Assembly: GCA_902778935.1 (NCBI GenBank)
Contig: CACYZT010000001.1
Span: forward strand, 140,715 to 204,714
DNA from: an uncultured Bacteroidales bacterium
GTDB taxonomy: Bacteria; Bacteroidota; Bacteroidia; Bacteroidales; Paludibacteraceae
Direction of reading: 5' to 3'
DNA length: 64,000 bases
The position numbers and the translations under genes are program-made. Positions within the stretch are counted from its first letter, which is position 1; each line of letters begins with the position of its first letter. The notes below the pieces were generated by a model. It saw nothing but the letters and a program-made list of their open reading frames with translations. It had not been told where the DNA came from and made no database searches. Of the stretch, positions 1-7,664 are shown in pieces.

Positions 1-2
1 CC

Positions 3-179
3 GGAGCACGCGTCTGGGCTGACACTTCGTTGGCAAGCGTGCGACAGGCCTACGCCAAAGCATGGAGAGACCAACAGGAAGCCCTGGAGACCCTCTACTC
101 CAAAACCGGCATGAACCATGTATCCATCCGCACGGATGAAGATTTTGTGAAAGCCTTAATGAGATTATTCAAACAATGA
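3..179 (+). CDS. DUF58 family protein, C-terminal end (partial)
   Basis: The window opens inside this gene; 58 residues and the stop remain. The reading frame is open from the first bases and ends at TGA 177-179, overlapping the ATG of the next gene as ATGA. The tail, with the segment DEDFVKALMRLFKQ, resembles the end of the DUF58 proteins that sit between moxR and batA in Bacteroidota. In that family the protein is thought to work with the MoxR ATPase and the VWA proteins on envelope assembly or stress tolerance. The assignment rests on the short tail and on position directly upstream of the Bat genes. Confidence 0.7.
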   Translation, partial: GARVWADTSLASVRQAYAKAWRDQQEALETLYSKTGMNHVSIRTDEDFVKALMRLFKQ

Positions 180-1087
180 TAAATCTATTATTAGCCATAG
201 TTGTTTCTGCGTCCATCGACTCAACGATGTTGATGCTTGGCGACCAGACAGACTTGCACCTGAGCGTAACCCACGAAGCCTCCGAACAGGTACAAATGCC
301 CGTTTACGGCGAAATGCTCCAAGAGGGCATCGAAATCGTGGACCGTTCTGCCATCGACACCACCGCACTACCCGACGGACGGGTACAAATGACGCAAGAC
401 CTGACGCTAACCAGCTTCAAGGACTCCCTCTTCGCTATTCAACCGCTCTACGTCACCAGCGGTGAAGATACCTTCTGGACCGAACCCATGGCGCTCAATG
501 TCATCCAACCCTTCGAGGTGGATAGTTCGCTCGCCATCACGGACATCAAGGATATCGAGAAAGCTCCAATCTGGTGGTGGGGCATCTTCCGATGGGTACT
601 GTTAGCGCTTGGCTGCGTGCTGCTGGCGGTGGGCGGATATTACCTCTGGCGTTGGTATCAGAAACACCGCAAACCAGAAGAGGAGACCATCGATCCCGAA
701 CTGCTGCGTCCTGCGGACGAAGTGGCGCTCGAGAAACTCGACGAGATAAAAGCGCAGAAGATATGGAAGGACGGTAAGGTCAAAGAGTACCAAACCGAAC
801 TGACCGATGTCGTGCGCGAGTATATAGGTCGTCGGTTCGATGTGCATAGCACTGAGAAGACTTCCGACGAGACCCTGCAAGAGATGAAATCGAAGGTCGA
901 TAAAGACCTCTATACGCGACTCAAGAGCATGCTCCAACTGGCGGACCTCGTCAAGTTCGCTAAATGGCACACCACGCCCGATGAGAACGAAACGGCACTC
1001 ATCACCGCCTACGATTTCGTCAACGAAACCAAGGAAGTGGTCACGGACGAAAATGAACCGACCGAGCAAGGAGAAATTAAATCGTAA
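176..1087 (+). CDS. Bat-operon membrane protein of unknown function
   Basis: A 303-residue protein with a short hydrophobic N-terminus, a beta-rich periplasmic-looking region (about residues 15-120) and one strong membrane segment near residues 132-157 beginning with three tryptophans. A charged cytoplasmic tail follows, with a helical region around EYIGRRFDVHSTEKTSDETL. It starts by an ATGA overlap with the DUF58 gene and ends 6 bp before batA. Proteins of this layout are standard in Bacteroidota Bat operons. The C-terminal part recalls DUF4381-like proteins of similar operons, but I do not recognise a precise family. It probably supports the BatA/BatB complex at the inner membrane. Confidence 0.7.
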   Translation: MINLLLAIVVSASIDSTMLMLGDQTDLHLSVTHEASEQVQMPVYGEMLQEGIEIVDRSAIDTTALPDGRVQMTQDLTLTSFKDSLFAIQPLYVTSGEDTFWTEPMALNVIQPFEVDSSLAITDIKDIEKAPIWWWGIFRWVLLALGCVLLAVGGYYLWRWYQKHRKPEEETIDPELLRPADEVALEKLDEIKAQKIWKDGKVKEYQTELTDVVREYIGRRFDVHSTEKTSDETLQEMKSKVDKDLYTRLKSMLQLADLVKFAKWHTTPDENETALITAYDFVNETKEVVTDENEPTEQGEIKS

Positions 1088-1093
1088 ATCAAC

Positions 1094-2080
1094 ATGACTT
1101 TTGTAAACCCCGGATATTTATTCTTACTGCTGCTATTAGTTCCGATTATCACGTGGTATTTCTACGAGTTGCATAAATCGGACGCGAGTGTTCAGATTTC
1201 GGACACGCGTAGCCTGGCAGCGCAGCCTAAGAGCCTGAGAATTTGGCTGTTACACGTTCCCTTTGGACTACGCGTGGCGGTTATCGCATTGCTCAGCATC
1301 GCTTTGGCGCGACCGCAGTTAACCAACCGATGGTCATCGGAGAGCACCGAAGGTATCGACATCATGATGGCGCTCGATATCTCCGGTACCATGCTCGCGG
1401 AGGACCTCAAGCCCAACCGTCTGGAGGCTGCCAAACAAGTGGCGTCCGACTTCGTTATCGCACGACCCAACGACCAGATAGGTCTCGTCGTCTTCGCCGG
1501 AGAGAGCTTCACACAATGTCCGCTCACTACCGACCACGCCGTGCTCGTCAACCTCTTCAAGTCCGTTGAATACGGCATGATTGAAGACGGAACGGCGATA
1601 GGACTAGGCCTGGCGAACGCAGTCAATCGAATGAAGGACAGCGAGACCAAATCGAAAGTGGTTATCCTGCTCACCGATGGTTCCAACAACCGCGGAGACA
1701 TCGACCCGCAGACGGCCGCAGAGATAGCACGCACCTTCGGTATTCGTGTTTATACCGTCGGCGTCGGCAGTTACGGTCAGACCCGCGTACCGGTCAAAAC
1801 ACCGATGGGAATGCAGTACATGACCATGGACTCCGAGTTCGATGAGGGCACCCTCCGACGTATCGCCGAGACCACCGGAGGACAGTATTTCCGTGCCACC
1901 GACAATGGTAGCCTCAAGCGTATCTATGAGCAGATTGACCAGTTGGAGAAAACCAAAATGCGCGTACGCGAATACAGCAAGCACACCGAGAACTTCGCAC
2001 CTTACCTGTACGCTGCCCTCGCCTGCCTGCTGCTCGAAATCCTCCTGCGCTACTTCGTCCTCCGCACAATCAGCAACTAA
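1094..2080 (+). CDS. batA: BatA, VWA-domain membrane protein
   Basis: Inner-membrane protein of the Bat (Bacteroides aerotolerance) system, 328 residues. Membrane segments lie near residues 8-24 and 52-72, a von Willebrand A domain spans about 85-290, and a last membrane segment lies near 303-325. The metal-binding MIDAS site reads D95-I-S97-G-T99, a DxSxT version of the usual DxSxS. A second typical segment, TDGSNNRGD, follows. The two N-terminal helices and single C-terminal helix are the usual BatA/BatB form. The family is linked to tolerance of oxidative or envelope stress; the molecular activity is not established. batB follows after a 50-bp spacer made of 7-bp repeats. Confidence 0.9.
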   Translation: MTFVNPGYLFLLLLLVPIITWYFYELHKSDASVQISDTRSLAAQPKSLRIWLLHVPFGLRVAVIALLSIALARPQLTNRWSSESTEGIDIMMALDISGTMLAEDLKPNRLEAAKQVASDFVIARPNDQIGLVVFAGESFTQCPLTTDHAVLVNLFKSVEYGMIEDGTAIGLGLANAVNRMKDSETKSKVVILLTDGSNNRGDIDPQTAAEIARTFGIRVYTVGVGSYGQTRVPVKTPMGMQYMTMDSEFDEGTLRRIAETTGGQYFRATDNGSLKRIYEQIDQLEKTKMRVREYSKHTENFAPYLYAALACLLLEILLRYFVLRTISN

Positions 2081-2129
2081 ATCGTAAATCGTCAATCGTC
2101 AAATCGTAAATCGTCAAATCGTAAATCAA
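2079..2129. repeat. 7-bp tandem repeat (unit AAATCGT) between batA and batB
   Basis: About seven copies of AAATCGT or a one-base variant fill the whole batA-batB gap, with two single-base phase slips (C2100 and C2115). The array begins within the batA stop codon and ends one base before the batB ATG. Short relics of the same unit occur at 1079-1092, 37519-37531 and 58449-58463, each at a gene boundary. Confidence 0.9.
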
Positions 2130-2130
2130 T

Positions 2131-3165
2131 ATGTTATTTCGTTTTGCAAACCAAGATATATTATGGCTGCTGACGGTAGTGCCCGTCCTCATCTTCGCTT
2201 TTGCGTGGTACACGAAGCGCAAAAGACGTCAGTTAGCCGAGTTCGGGGACCCCGAACTGATGGAGGTCCTTATGCCGAACGCCAGTCGTGTCAGACCGGT
2301 CGTTAAGTTCTCGATTGTCATGCTGGCACTCACGCTCCTTATCTTCGCCGCCGCACGACCCCAGTACGGACAGTCGGAGCATACAGAGAAAAGGCAAGGT
2401 ATCGAAGCTGTCGTAGCGCTCGATATCTCCAATTCCATGCTCGCGGAAGACGTGGCGCCTAACCGTCTCGACCGCGCCAAACAGATGTTGAGCAAACTCA
2501 TGGATAACATGGTCAACGACAAAGTAGGACTCGTCGTCTTCGCCGGAGATGCCTTCGTCCAACTGCCTATTACCTGCGATTATGTCTCCGCGAAAATGTT
2601 TCTCAACTCTATCAAACCGGAACTCATTAAAACGCAAGGAACGGCGATAGGAGCCGCGCTGAGCACCTCTATCCGCTGTTTCGGCGAGCAGTCCGAGGCA
2701 AGCCGCGCTATCATCCTCATCACCGATGGAGAGAACCACGAAGACGATGCCATCGCGGTCGCTAAGCATGCCAAGGAGTTGGGCATCCATGTGATGGTGG
2801 TTGGTATCGGTAAACCCGAGGGCTCGCCTATTCCTGTTCCCGGTACGAACGACTACCGCAAGGACCGACAAGGCAACGTCGTCGTTAGCCGGCTTAACGA
2901 AGAAATGTGCCGCGAGATAGCGCAGGCAGGTAGTGGTATATATGTCCGCTGTGACAATACCAACACCGCCACAAAGGCTATCCAGAAAGAACTGGATAAA
3001 TTAGGCACACAGGAGATTGAGACGCAAGTGTTTACGGACTACAACGAGCAGTTCCAGACCTTCGCTCTCTTGGCTCTCCTGCTGCTCGTCATTGACTACT
3101 TCATCTTCAATCGTAAAAACAAAGCTATTACAAGACTGGATATTTTCGGGGAGGAAAAGAAATGA
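2131..3165 (+). CDS. batB: BatB, VWA-domain membrane protein
   Basis: Second VWA protein of the Bat system, 344 residues, with the same architecture as BatA: membrane segments near 10-27 and 58-75, a VWA domain about 90-290, and a C-terminal membrane helix near 312-330. Its MIDAS motif is canonical, D98-I-S100-N-S102, followed by ITDGENHEDD. BatA and BatB are paralogues that are expected to work together with the TPR proteins BatC and BatE. The end overlaps batC by ATGA (3162-3165), which suggests translational coupling. Confidence 0.92.
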   Translation: MLFRFANQDILWLLTVVPVLIFAFAWYTKRKRRQLAEFGDPELMEVLMPNASRVRPVVKFSIVMLALTLLIFAAARPQYGQSEHTEKRQGIEAVVALDISNSMLAEDVAPNRLDRAKQMLSKLMDNMVNDKVGLVVFAGDAFVQLPITCDYVSAKMFLNSIKPELIKTQGTAIGAALSTSIRCFGEQSEASRAIILITDGENHEDDAIAVAKHAKELGIHVMVVGIGKPEGSPIPVPGTNDYRKDRQGNVVVSRLNEEMCREIAQAGSGIYVRCDNTNTATKAIQKELDKLGTQEIETQVFTDYNEQFQTFALLALLLLVIDYFIFNRKNKAITRLDIFGEEKK

Positions 3166-3881
3166 AACGATTTATAACTATAGTATCCTTTGTCCTTTGT
3201 CCTCTGTCCATCGTCCTGGCGCAGAAAGAGGCTGGCGATGTGCGGCGTGGAAACCGTGAGTACCGCAAGCAGAACTTCACCGAAGCGGAAGTCGATTACC
3301 GCCGTGGTTTGGAAGCCAACAAGGATAGTTACGAAGCGCATTACAACCTCGGCGATGCGCTCTTCAAGCAAGACAAATATACCGACGCGCAACTCGAGTT
3401 TGAGACCGCGGCGAAGATGCTGGACAAGAAAGCCGACAAGGACCGTTATGCCAAAGTCATGCATAACATCGGTAACTGTACTTTCGCCCAGCAGCAGTAT
3501 GACAAAGCCGTGGCTGCCTACCAGGAGTCGCTCAGAGCGAACCCCAAAGATAACGACACACGCTATAACCTCGTCAAAGCGATGGAGATGTTGCAGCAAC
3601 AACAGCAACAACAACAAAACCAGCAAAATCAGCAAAATCAAGACCAACAACAGCAACAACAACAGCAACAAGAGCAACAGCAACAAGAGCAACAGCAACA
3701 GGACCAACAAGATCAGCAAGACCAACAACAGCAGCAACAGCAGCAGCAAGAGCAACAAGACCAGATGGATAAAGAGACAGCTGAGCAGATTTTGCAAGCC
3801 CTCGAGCAAGACGAACAAGATACCCAAGAGAAAATGCAGCGGCAGCAAGGTAAAAAACGCCGCGTAGAAAAAGAATGGTAA
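3162..3881 (+). CDS. batC: BatC, TPR protein with long polyglutamine tract
   Basis: A 239-residue exported protein: signal peptide about 1-20, TPR helices about 25-140, then a low-complexity segment of about 60 residues that is nearly all Gln with scattered Asn, Asp and Glu, and the charged C-terminus RRVEKEW typical of BatC. The TPR part should mediate protein contacts in the periplasm. The signal peptide itself is encoded by four 7-bp repeats (3187-3214). A Gln-rich region is common in BatC homologues, but this run is long and built from CAA and CAG. The start is fixed by the ATGA overlap with batB. Confidence 0.9.
   Translation: MKRFITIVSFVLCPLSIVLAQKEAGDVRRGNREYRKQNFTEAEVDYRRGLEANKDSYEAHYNLGDALFKQDKYTDAQLEFETAAKMLDKKADKDRYAKVMHNIGNCTFAQQQYDKAVAAYQESLRANPKDNDTRYNLVKAMEMLQQQQQQQQNQQNQQNQDQQQQQQQQQEQQQQEQQQQDQQDQQDQQQQQQQQQEQQDQMDKETAEQILQALEQDEQDTQEKMQRQQGKKRRVEKEW
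3187..3214. repeat. 7-bp repeat (CCTTTGT) inside the BatC signal peptide
   Basis: Four units, CCTTTGT, CCTTTGT, CCTCTGT and CCATCGT, lie in frame with batC and encode its hydrophobic segment SFVLCPLSIVL. Read on the other strand the unit is ACAAAGG/ACAGAGG, which places it in the same family as the ATGGACA array at 6993-7013 and the AATRGAC array at 51401-51442. Confidence 0.8.
3590..3762 (+). repeat. CAA/CAG-rich low-complexity tract (polyQ)
   Basis: About 170 bp made almost only of CAA and CAG codons with interspersed AAC, GAC and GAG. It encodes a Gln-rich linker in BatC. CAA and CAG are mixed, so long uninterrupted trinucleotide runs are avoided. On the minus strand the tract opens a spurious leucine-rich reading frame. 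Confidence 0.95.
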
Positions 3882-3882
3882 T

Positions 3883-5754
3883 ATGAGACAAAAGTTATTC
3901 ATACTATTGAGTGTTCTCGGCATGGCGCTAACGGGCTTTGCCGAGGATGTCGTTTTCAAGGCGCAGGCACCGGCACAAGTCATTGTCGGACGGCCCTTCC
4001 AGTTGACCTACTCCGTCAACCAGCGCAGCCGTGACCTCCGTGCGCCCGAGTTTACTGATTTCGATTTGTTGGCAGGACCCTACACCTCCACCAGCAGCAG
4101 TACTTCCTTCGTGAACGGGCACCGAACCTCGTCCTTCACCCAGACTTATACCTACACCCTCATGGCGCAGAAAGCCGGTACGTTCACTATCGCGCCGGCA
4201 ACGGTAAAAGTGGATGGCGAGAACGTCCAGTCCAATGGCGTCCGCATAACCGTGTTACCGGAAGACGAACAACCCGCAGGACAATCTAACAGCGGAGCGG
4301 TCCAGCAGTCTGCAGGACGGTCTAACAGTGAAGCGGTCCAGCAGTCCGAAGGACGGTCATCCGGTGACAACCTCTTCGTCCGCACCATCGCCTCCAAGAC
4401 CCGCGTCCATGAGCAGGAAGCGCTACTCGTGACCTACAAGCTCTATTTCGCCAATGTCGATGTGGCGCAACTAACCAATAACACCAAATTGCCCGAGTTC
4501 ACAGGCTTCCTCAAGCAGGACCTCGAGCAAGGAGAGATACAGACCGAACTCGAGCACTACAACGGGCGTAACTACCAGACCGCCGTGCTCTATCGCACCA
4601 TCCTCTACCCGCAGCACTCCGGAGACATCAAGATTGACCCTGCGCATTTCGAAGCCGTGCTGCGCGTTCAGACACGCTCGCAAGCCCGTTCTATCTTCGA
4701 TGATTTCTTCGGCTCTTATACCAATGTCACGAAGATGATTACCGCGCCCGGCGTGACTATCCATGTGGCGGCGCTGCCGAGCGGCAAACCTGCCGGCTTC
4801 AGCGGAGGCGTCGGTAAGTTCAGCCTCACGCCCTCTATCTCACAAACCGAACTGCAGACCAACGACGCCGTAACCATCAAACTTGATATTACCGGTGCAG
4901 GAAACATGAAACTGCTCAAGACACCGGCTATCGACTGGCCCGAAGGATTCGAACCCTACGACCCGAAAGTGACTAATAATTTCAAGACCACCACCTCGGG
5001 GGTCAGCGGCACCAAATCCATTGAGTATCTGGCTATTCCACGTAGCGCAGGAGACTACACCATCCCGTCGGTTAAGTTCAGCTATTTCGATATCGAGGAC
5101 AAAACCTACAAGACGCTCTCTACGCCCGAATACACCATTCATGTCAAGCGCGGTGCCCATGACCAATCACCAATCACAAATGACCAATCACAAATGGGCA
5201 ATGTCACCTCTTACACCCATAAAGAGGACATCAAGCAACTCGGCTCGGACATCCGCTATATCGATACCAAACCGCTCAAAGCCACAAATCACAAATCGCA
5301 AATCACAAATTACCGACATATATGGCTATTTTATGTTATTCCTTTGATCTTGGCGGTGGTCATTCTCGTGGTCATGCGCAAGCAGATCAAGGAGAACGCG
5401 GATATCAACCGCGTGCGCTACAAACGAGCCAATAAAGTGGCACAGAAACGCCTCAAAGCCGCGGCTTCGGCGCTCAAGGCGAACGATAAAGACCGCTTCT
5501 ACGCCGAGATAGAGAGCGCTGCTTGGTCATACCTCAGCGACCGACTCTCCATTCCTACGGCGGAACTGAACAAAGACAATATCGCTTCCATCCTCCGCCA
5601 TAAAGGCGTGAGTGACAGCCTCATCAAAGAGGTGATGGATGTCCTTTCCACTGCCGAGTTCGCCCGTTATGCACCCGCCACCGACCATGCCATGGACGAC
5701 CTCTATGCCAACACAACGAATTTAATTAACCATTTGGAGGACCAAAAAATATGA
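3883..5754 (+). CDS. batD: BatD, envelope protein of the Bat system
   Basis: A 623-residue protein: signal peptide about 1-20, several beta-sandwich repeats forming a large periplasmic part, one membrane segment near residues 479-497, and a cytoplasmic helical tail (about 500-623). This is the BatD 'oxygen tolerance' layout. The gene carries three repeat insertions in frame: a 36-bp repeat (12 residues each) at 4276-4360, and 7-bp arrays at 5160-5201 and 5283-5310 just before the membrane segment. All fall in predicted loops or linkers. It starts 2 bp after batC and overlaps batE by ATGA. Confidence 0.9.
   Translation: MRQKLFILLSVLGMALTGFAEDVVFKAQAPAQVIVGRPFQLTYSVNQRSRDLRAPEFTDFDLLAGPYTSTSSSTSFVNGHRTSSFTQTYTYTLMAQKAGTFTIAPATVKVDGENVQSNGVRITVLPEDEQPAGQSNSGAVQQSAGRSNSEAVQQSEGRSSGDNLFVRTIASKTRVHEQEALLVTYKLYFANVDVAQLTNNTKLPEFTGFLKQDLEQGEIQTELEHYNGRNYQTAVLYRTILYPQHSGDIKIDPAHFEAVLRVQTRSQARSIFDDFFGSYTNVTKMITAPGVTIHVAALPSGKPAGFSGGVGKFSLTPSISQTELQTNDAVTIKLDITGAGNMKLLKTPAIDWPEGFEPYDPKVTNNFKTTTSGVSGTKSIEYLAIPRSAGDYTIPSVKFSYFDIEDKTYKTLSTPEYTIHVKRGAHDQSPITNDQSQMGNVTSYTHKEDIKQLGSDIRYIDTKPLKATNHKSQITNYRHIWLFYVIPLILAVVILVVMRKQIKENADINRVRYKRANKVAQKRLKAAASALKANDKDRFYAEIESAAWSYLSDRLSIPTAELNKDNIASILRHKGVSDSLIKEVMDVLSTAEFARYAPATDHAMDDLYANTTNLINHLEDQKI
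4276..4360. repeat. 36-bp in-frame repeat in batD
   Basis: Two full copies and part of a third with a 36-bp period (GCAGGAC at 4276 and 4312, GAAGGAC at 4348). Each encodes a 12-residue unit close to AGRSNSEAVQQS. It lies between two beta-sandwich regions of BatD and probably acts only as a linker. Confidence 0.85.
5160..5201. repeat. 7-bp tandem repeat in batD (ACCAATC/ACAAATG type)
   Basis: Six consecutive 7-bp units alternating between TGACCAA, TCACCAA and TCACAAA forms. They lie in frame in the batD linker before the membrane segment and encode a polar stretch beginning DQSPITNDQS. Six units equal 42 bp, so the frame is kept. Confidence 0.85.
5283..5310. repeat. 7-bp tandem repeat in batD (CACAAAT)
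   Basis: Four units: CACAAAT, CACAAAT, CGCAAAT, CACAAAT. They encode NHKSQITNY just before the BatD membrane segment. This is the second 7-bp array within 130 bp of the same gene. Confidence 0.85.
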
Positions 5755-6491
5755 AACGCTTTATAGGAATACTTTGTACTTTGTACTTTGTCACTTCGTC
5801 ACTTTACGCTCAAACATCGTTTGAGCAGGCCAACGCCGCCTATGCCGAAGGGCGGTACGAAGAAGCGGCGACGCTCTATCAAGCCATGATTGATGAGCAA
5901 CCGAACGCCACTCTCTATTATAACCTCGGTAACGCGCAGTTCAAGCAGGGCGAGTTAGCGCAAGCTATCCTTGCCTACGAGCGGGCACTCCGTCTGCAGC
6001 CCCACCACAAGGACGCGAAGTACAACCTCGCTTTTGCGCAAAGCAAGATAACCGATAATATCGAAGAGCAGAATTTCTTCCTCTCCACCTGGGCGCGTGC
6101 CGTACGTAACGGACTCAGCGAACGAACATGGCTCATCCTCTCTGTCTGTCTGTTTGTCTTGGCGTTAACGGGACTACTTATCTTCCTGTTGGGACGTGAA
6201 CTGTGGTTGCGCAAAACCGCCTTCCATGTAGCATGGATAGCCCTGCTCTTCTCGCTCGTCTCCGGACTCAACGCCTGGTCGCTCCACCAGCGCGACACGC
6301 TCCGCAACGAAGCCATCATCACGCAGGGAGTCGTCAATGCCAAGTCCTCTCCGGACCGTTCAGGCACGGACCTCTTTACCGTCCATGAGGGCACCAAAGT
6401 GACTATCCGTGAGACCCTCGGAGAATGGGCAAACATCCATGTCGGCAATAACGAAGGCTGGATTCGCCTTTCCAACCTCGAACGAATATAA
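5751..6491 (+). CDS. batE: BatE, TPR and SH3-like membrane protein
   Basis: A 246-residue protein: signal peptide or first membrane segment about 1-20, TPR repeats about 24-105 (AAYAEGRYEEAATLYQAMI, then YNLGNAQFKQGELAQAI), two membrane helices near 125-150 and 157-175, and a C-terminal SH3-like domain about 185-246 ending in EGWIRLSNLE. It is the last Bat gene and is followed by a strong terminator. As in BatC, the signal peptide is encoded by 7-bp repeats (5770-5805). The ATG overlaps the batD stop. Confidence 0.9.
   Translation: MKRFIGILCTLYFVTSSLYAQTSFEQANAAYAEGRYEEAATLYQAMIDEQPNATLYYNLGNAQFKQGELAQAILAYERALRLQPHHKDAKYNLAFAQSKITDNIEEQNFFLSTWARAVRNGLSERTWLILSVCLFVLALTGLLIFLLGRELWLRKTAFHVAWIALLFSLVSGLNAWSLHQRDTLRNEAIITQGVVNAKSSPDRSGTDLFTVHEGTKVTIRETLGEWANIHVGNNEGWIRLSNLERI
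5770..5805. repeat. 7-bp repeat (TACTTTG) inside the BatE signal peptide
   Basis: Three identical TACTTTG units followed by an 8-bp and a 7-bp variant. They encode LCTLYFVTSSLY, the hydrophobic core of the BatE signal sequence. Two signal peptides of one operon (BatC and BatE) are thus made of related repeats. Confidence 0.8.
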
Positions 6492-6493
6492 TC

Positions 6494-6518
6494 AAGTCCC
6501 TCAGGGGACTTTTTTTTA
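6494..6518 (+). terminator. Rho-independent terminator of the Bat operon
   Basis: Stem AAGTCCC/GGGACTT with a TCAG loop directly followed by a run of eight T. It lies 3 bp after the batE stop and just before the next promoter. Confidence 0.92.
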
Positions 6519-6524
6519 TTTTTA

Positions 6525-6556
6525 TTTGGATATATGCAAAAAATTTTGTAACTTTG
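6525..6556 (+). promoter_or_regulatory. Bacteroidota-type promoter for the DHH-YfhO operon
   Basis: TTTG at 6525-6528 and TAACTTTG at 6549-6556 with a 20-bp spacer, matching the Bacteroidota sigma factor consensus. The predicted transcript starts only a few bases before the first gene. Confidence 0.85.
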
Positions 6557-6572
6557 CGCCCGATTTTGTAAA

Positions 6573-7664
6573 ATGCGTATTATGGGCAAAGAATTAGAAG
6601 ATATATTGGTCGGAAAACAGCACATCGTCATCTTGACGCACATGGCGCCGGACGGCGATGCCATGGGCTCCGCACTCGCGCTTTATCATTGGATACAAAT
6701 CTGTCAGTCTGAAGGACGGTCTGTCAGAGAAACGGTCTGTGCTCCGTCAGCACTGCGGTCTGTTTCCGTCATCGTACCCAACGCTTTTCCTGCGTTCTAT
6801 TCATGGATGCCGGGTGCATTACTGATAAAGATTTATGAGAAAGAACCCGATGCCTGCAGTGCCCTCATCGCCGCGGCAGACCTGTTCATCTGTACGGATT
6901 TCAATGACCCCAAACGCATCAACCCTGCGGGCGAAAAGATGATGGCGAACCCTGCGCCCAAAATACTGATTGACCACCACTTGAAGGGAACGATGGACAA
7001 TGGACAATGGACAAAGGATTATTCCGACCCGTCCGCTTCCTCTGCTTGCGAAATCGTCTATCGGCTGATCGCAGCCGCTGGTCAGGTTGACCTCAGACCG
7101 CTGGCGCTGACGGAAGACATCGCCACATGTCTCTACACCGGTCTGATGACCGACACCGGTAATTTCTCCTATAGTTCCAGCCGTCCGGAGGTATTCGAGA
7201 TGGCGGCCGCGCTGCTCAGAGCCGGTATCGACAAGGATGCTATCCATCACGCCGTCTTCGACCAGTACTCCACTGACCGCGTGCGCCTCACGGGATACGC
7301 GCTCTACCGCAAGATGCGTATCTATCCCGAACACCACCTCGCGCTCATCACACTCAGCGCTGACGAACTGGACCAATACCACTACCAGCAGGGTGACTGC
7401 GAAGGACTGGTGAACATACCCCTGCAAATAGCCGATGTGTGCTACTCAGTCCTTATGCGCGAAGAGCGACCCAAACCCGGAACTCCCAAACCGCGAATCC
7501 GTATCTCCTTCCGCTCGCAAGGTGAACATCCGGTTAACATCTGGGCGAACGAAGTATTCCACGGCGGGGGACACATGAACGCCTCCGGAGGAGAGATATT
7601 CGGCTCACTCGCGCAAGCCGTACAATTATTCGAAAAAACATACAAAACATACATCAAACAATGA
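6573..7664 (+). CDS. DHH/DHHA1 phosphoesterase (NrnA-like)
   Basis: A 363-residue member of the DHH superfamily, cytoplasmic. Motifs in order: H-MAPDGDAMGS near residues 24-34, the D of TDFNDP, the signature DHH in LIDHH near 130, TDTGNFSYS near 190, and the DHHA1 glycine-rich GGGHMNASGG near the end. NrnA-type enzymes degrade short oligoribonucleotides and dephosphorylate pAp; some relatives hydrolyse c-di-AMP or pApA. Two insertions look acquired: a GGTCTGT-rich stretch (about 6700-6770) and a 7-bp array (6993-7013) just after DHH. The start could also be the ATG at 6582. The gene is first in its operon. Confidence 0.88.
   Translation: MRIMGKELEDILVGKQHIVILTHMAPDGDAMGSALALYHWIQICQSEGRSVRETVCAPSALRSVSVIVPNAFPAFYSWMPGALLIKIYEKEPDACSALIAAADLFICTDFNDPKRINPAGEKMMANPAPKILIDHHLKGTMDNGQWTKDYSDPSASSACEIVYRLIAAAGQVDLRPLALTEDIATCLYTGLMTDTGNFSYSSSRPEVFEMAAALLRAGIDKDAIHHAVFDQYSTDRVRLTGYALYRKMRIYPEHHLALITLSADELDQYHYQQGDCEGLVNIPLQIADVCYSVLMREERPKPGTPKPRIRISFRSQGEHPVNIWANEVFHGGGHMNASGGEIFGSLAQAVQLFEKTYKTYIKQ
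6993..7013. repeat. 7-bp tandem repeat (ATGGACA) within the DHH gene
   Basis: Three perfect ATGGACA units followed by a partial AAGGA. They encode MDNGQWTKD immediately after the catalytic DHH region. Three units (21 bp) keep the frame. Confidence 0.85.

Noticed and set aside
3096-3983. Long leucine-rich reading frame opposite batC
   Set aside because: It is the antisense of the CAA/CAG tract; the plus-strand frame has the complete BatC architecture.
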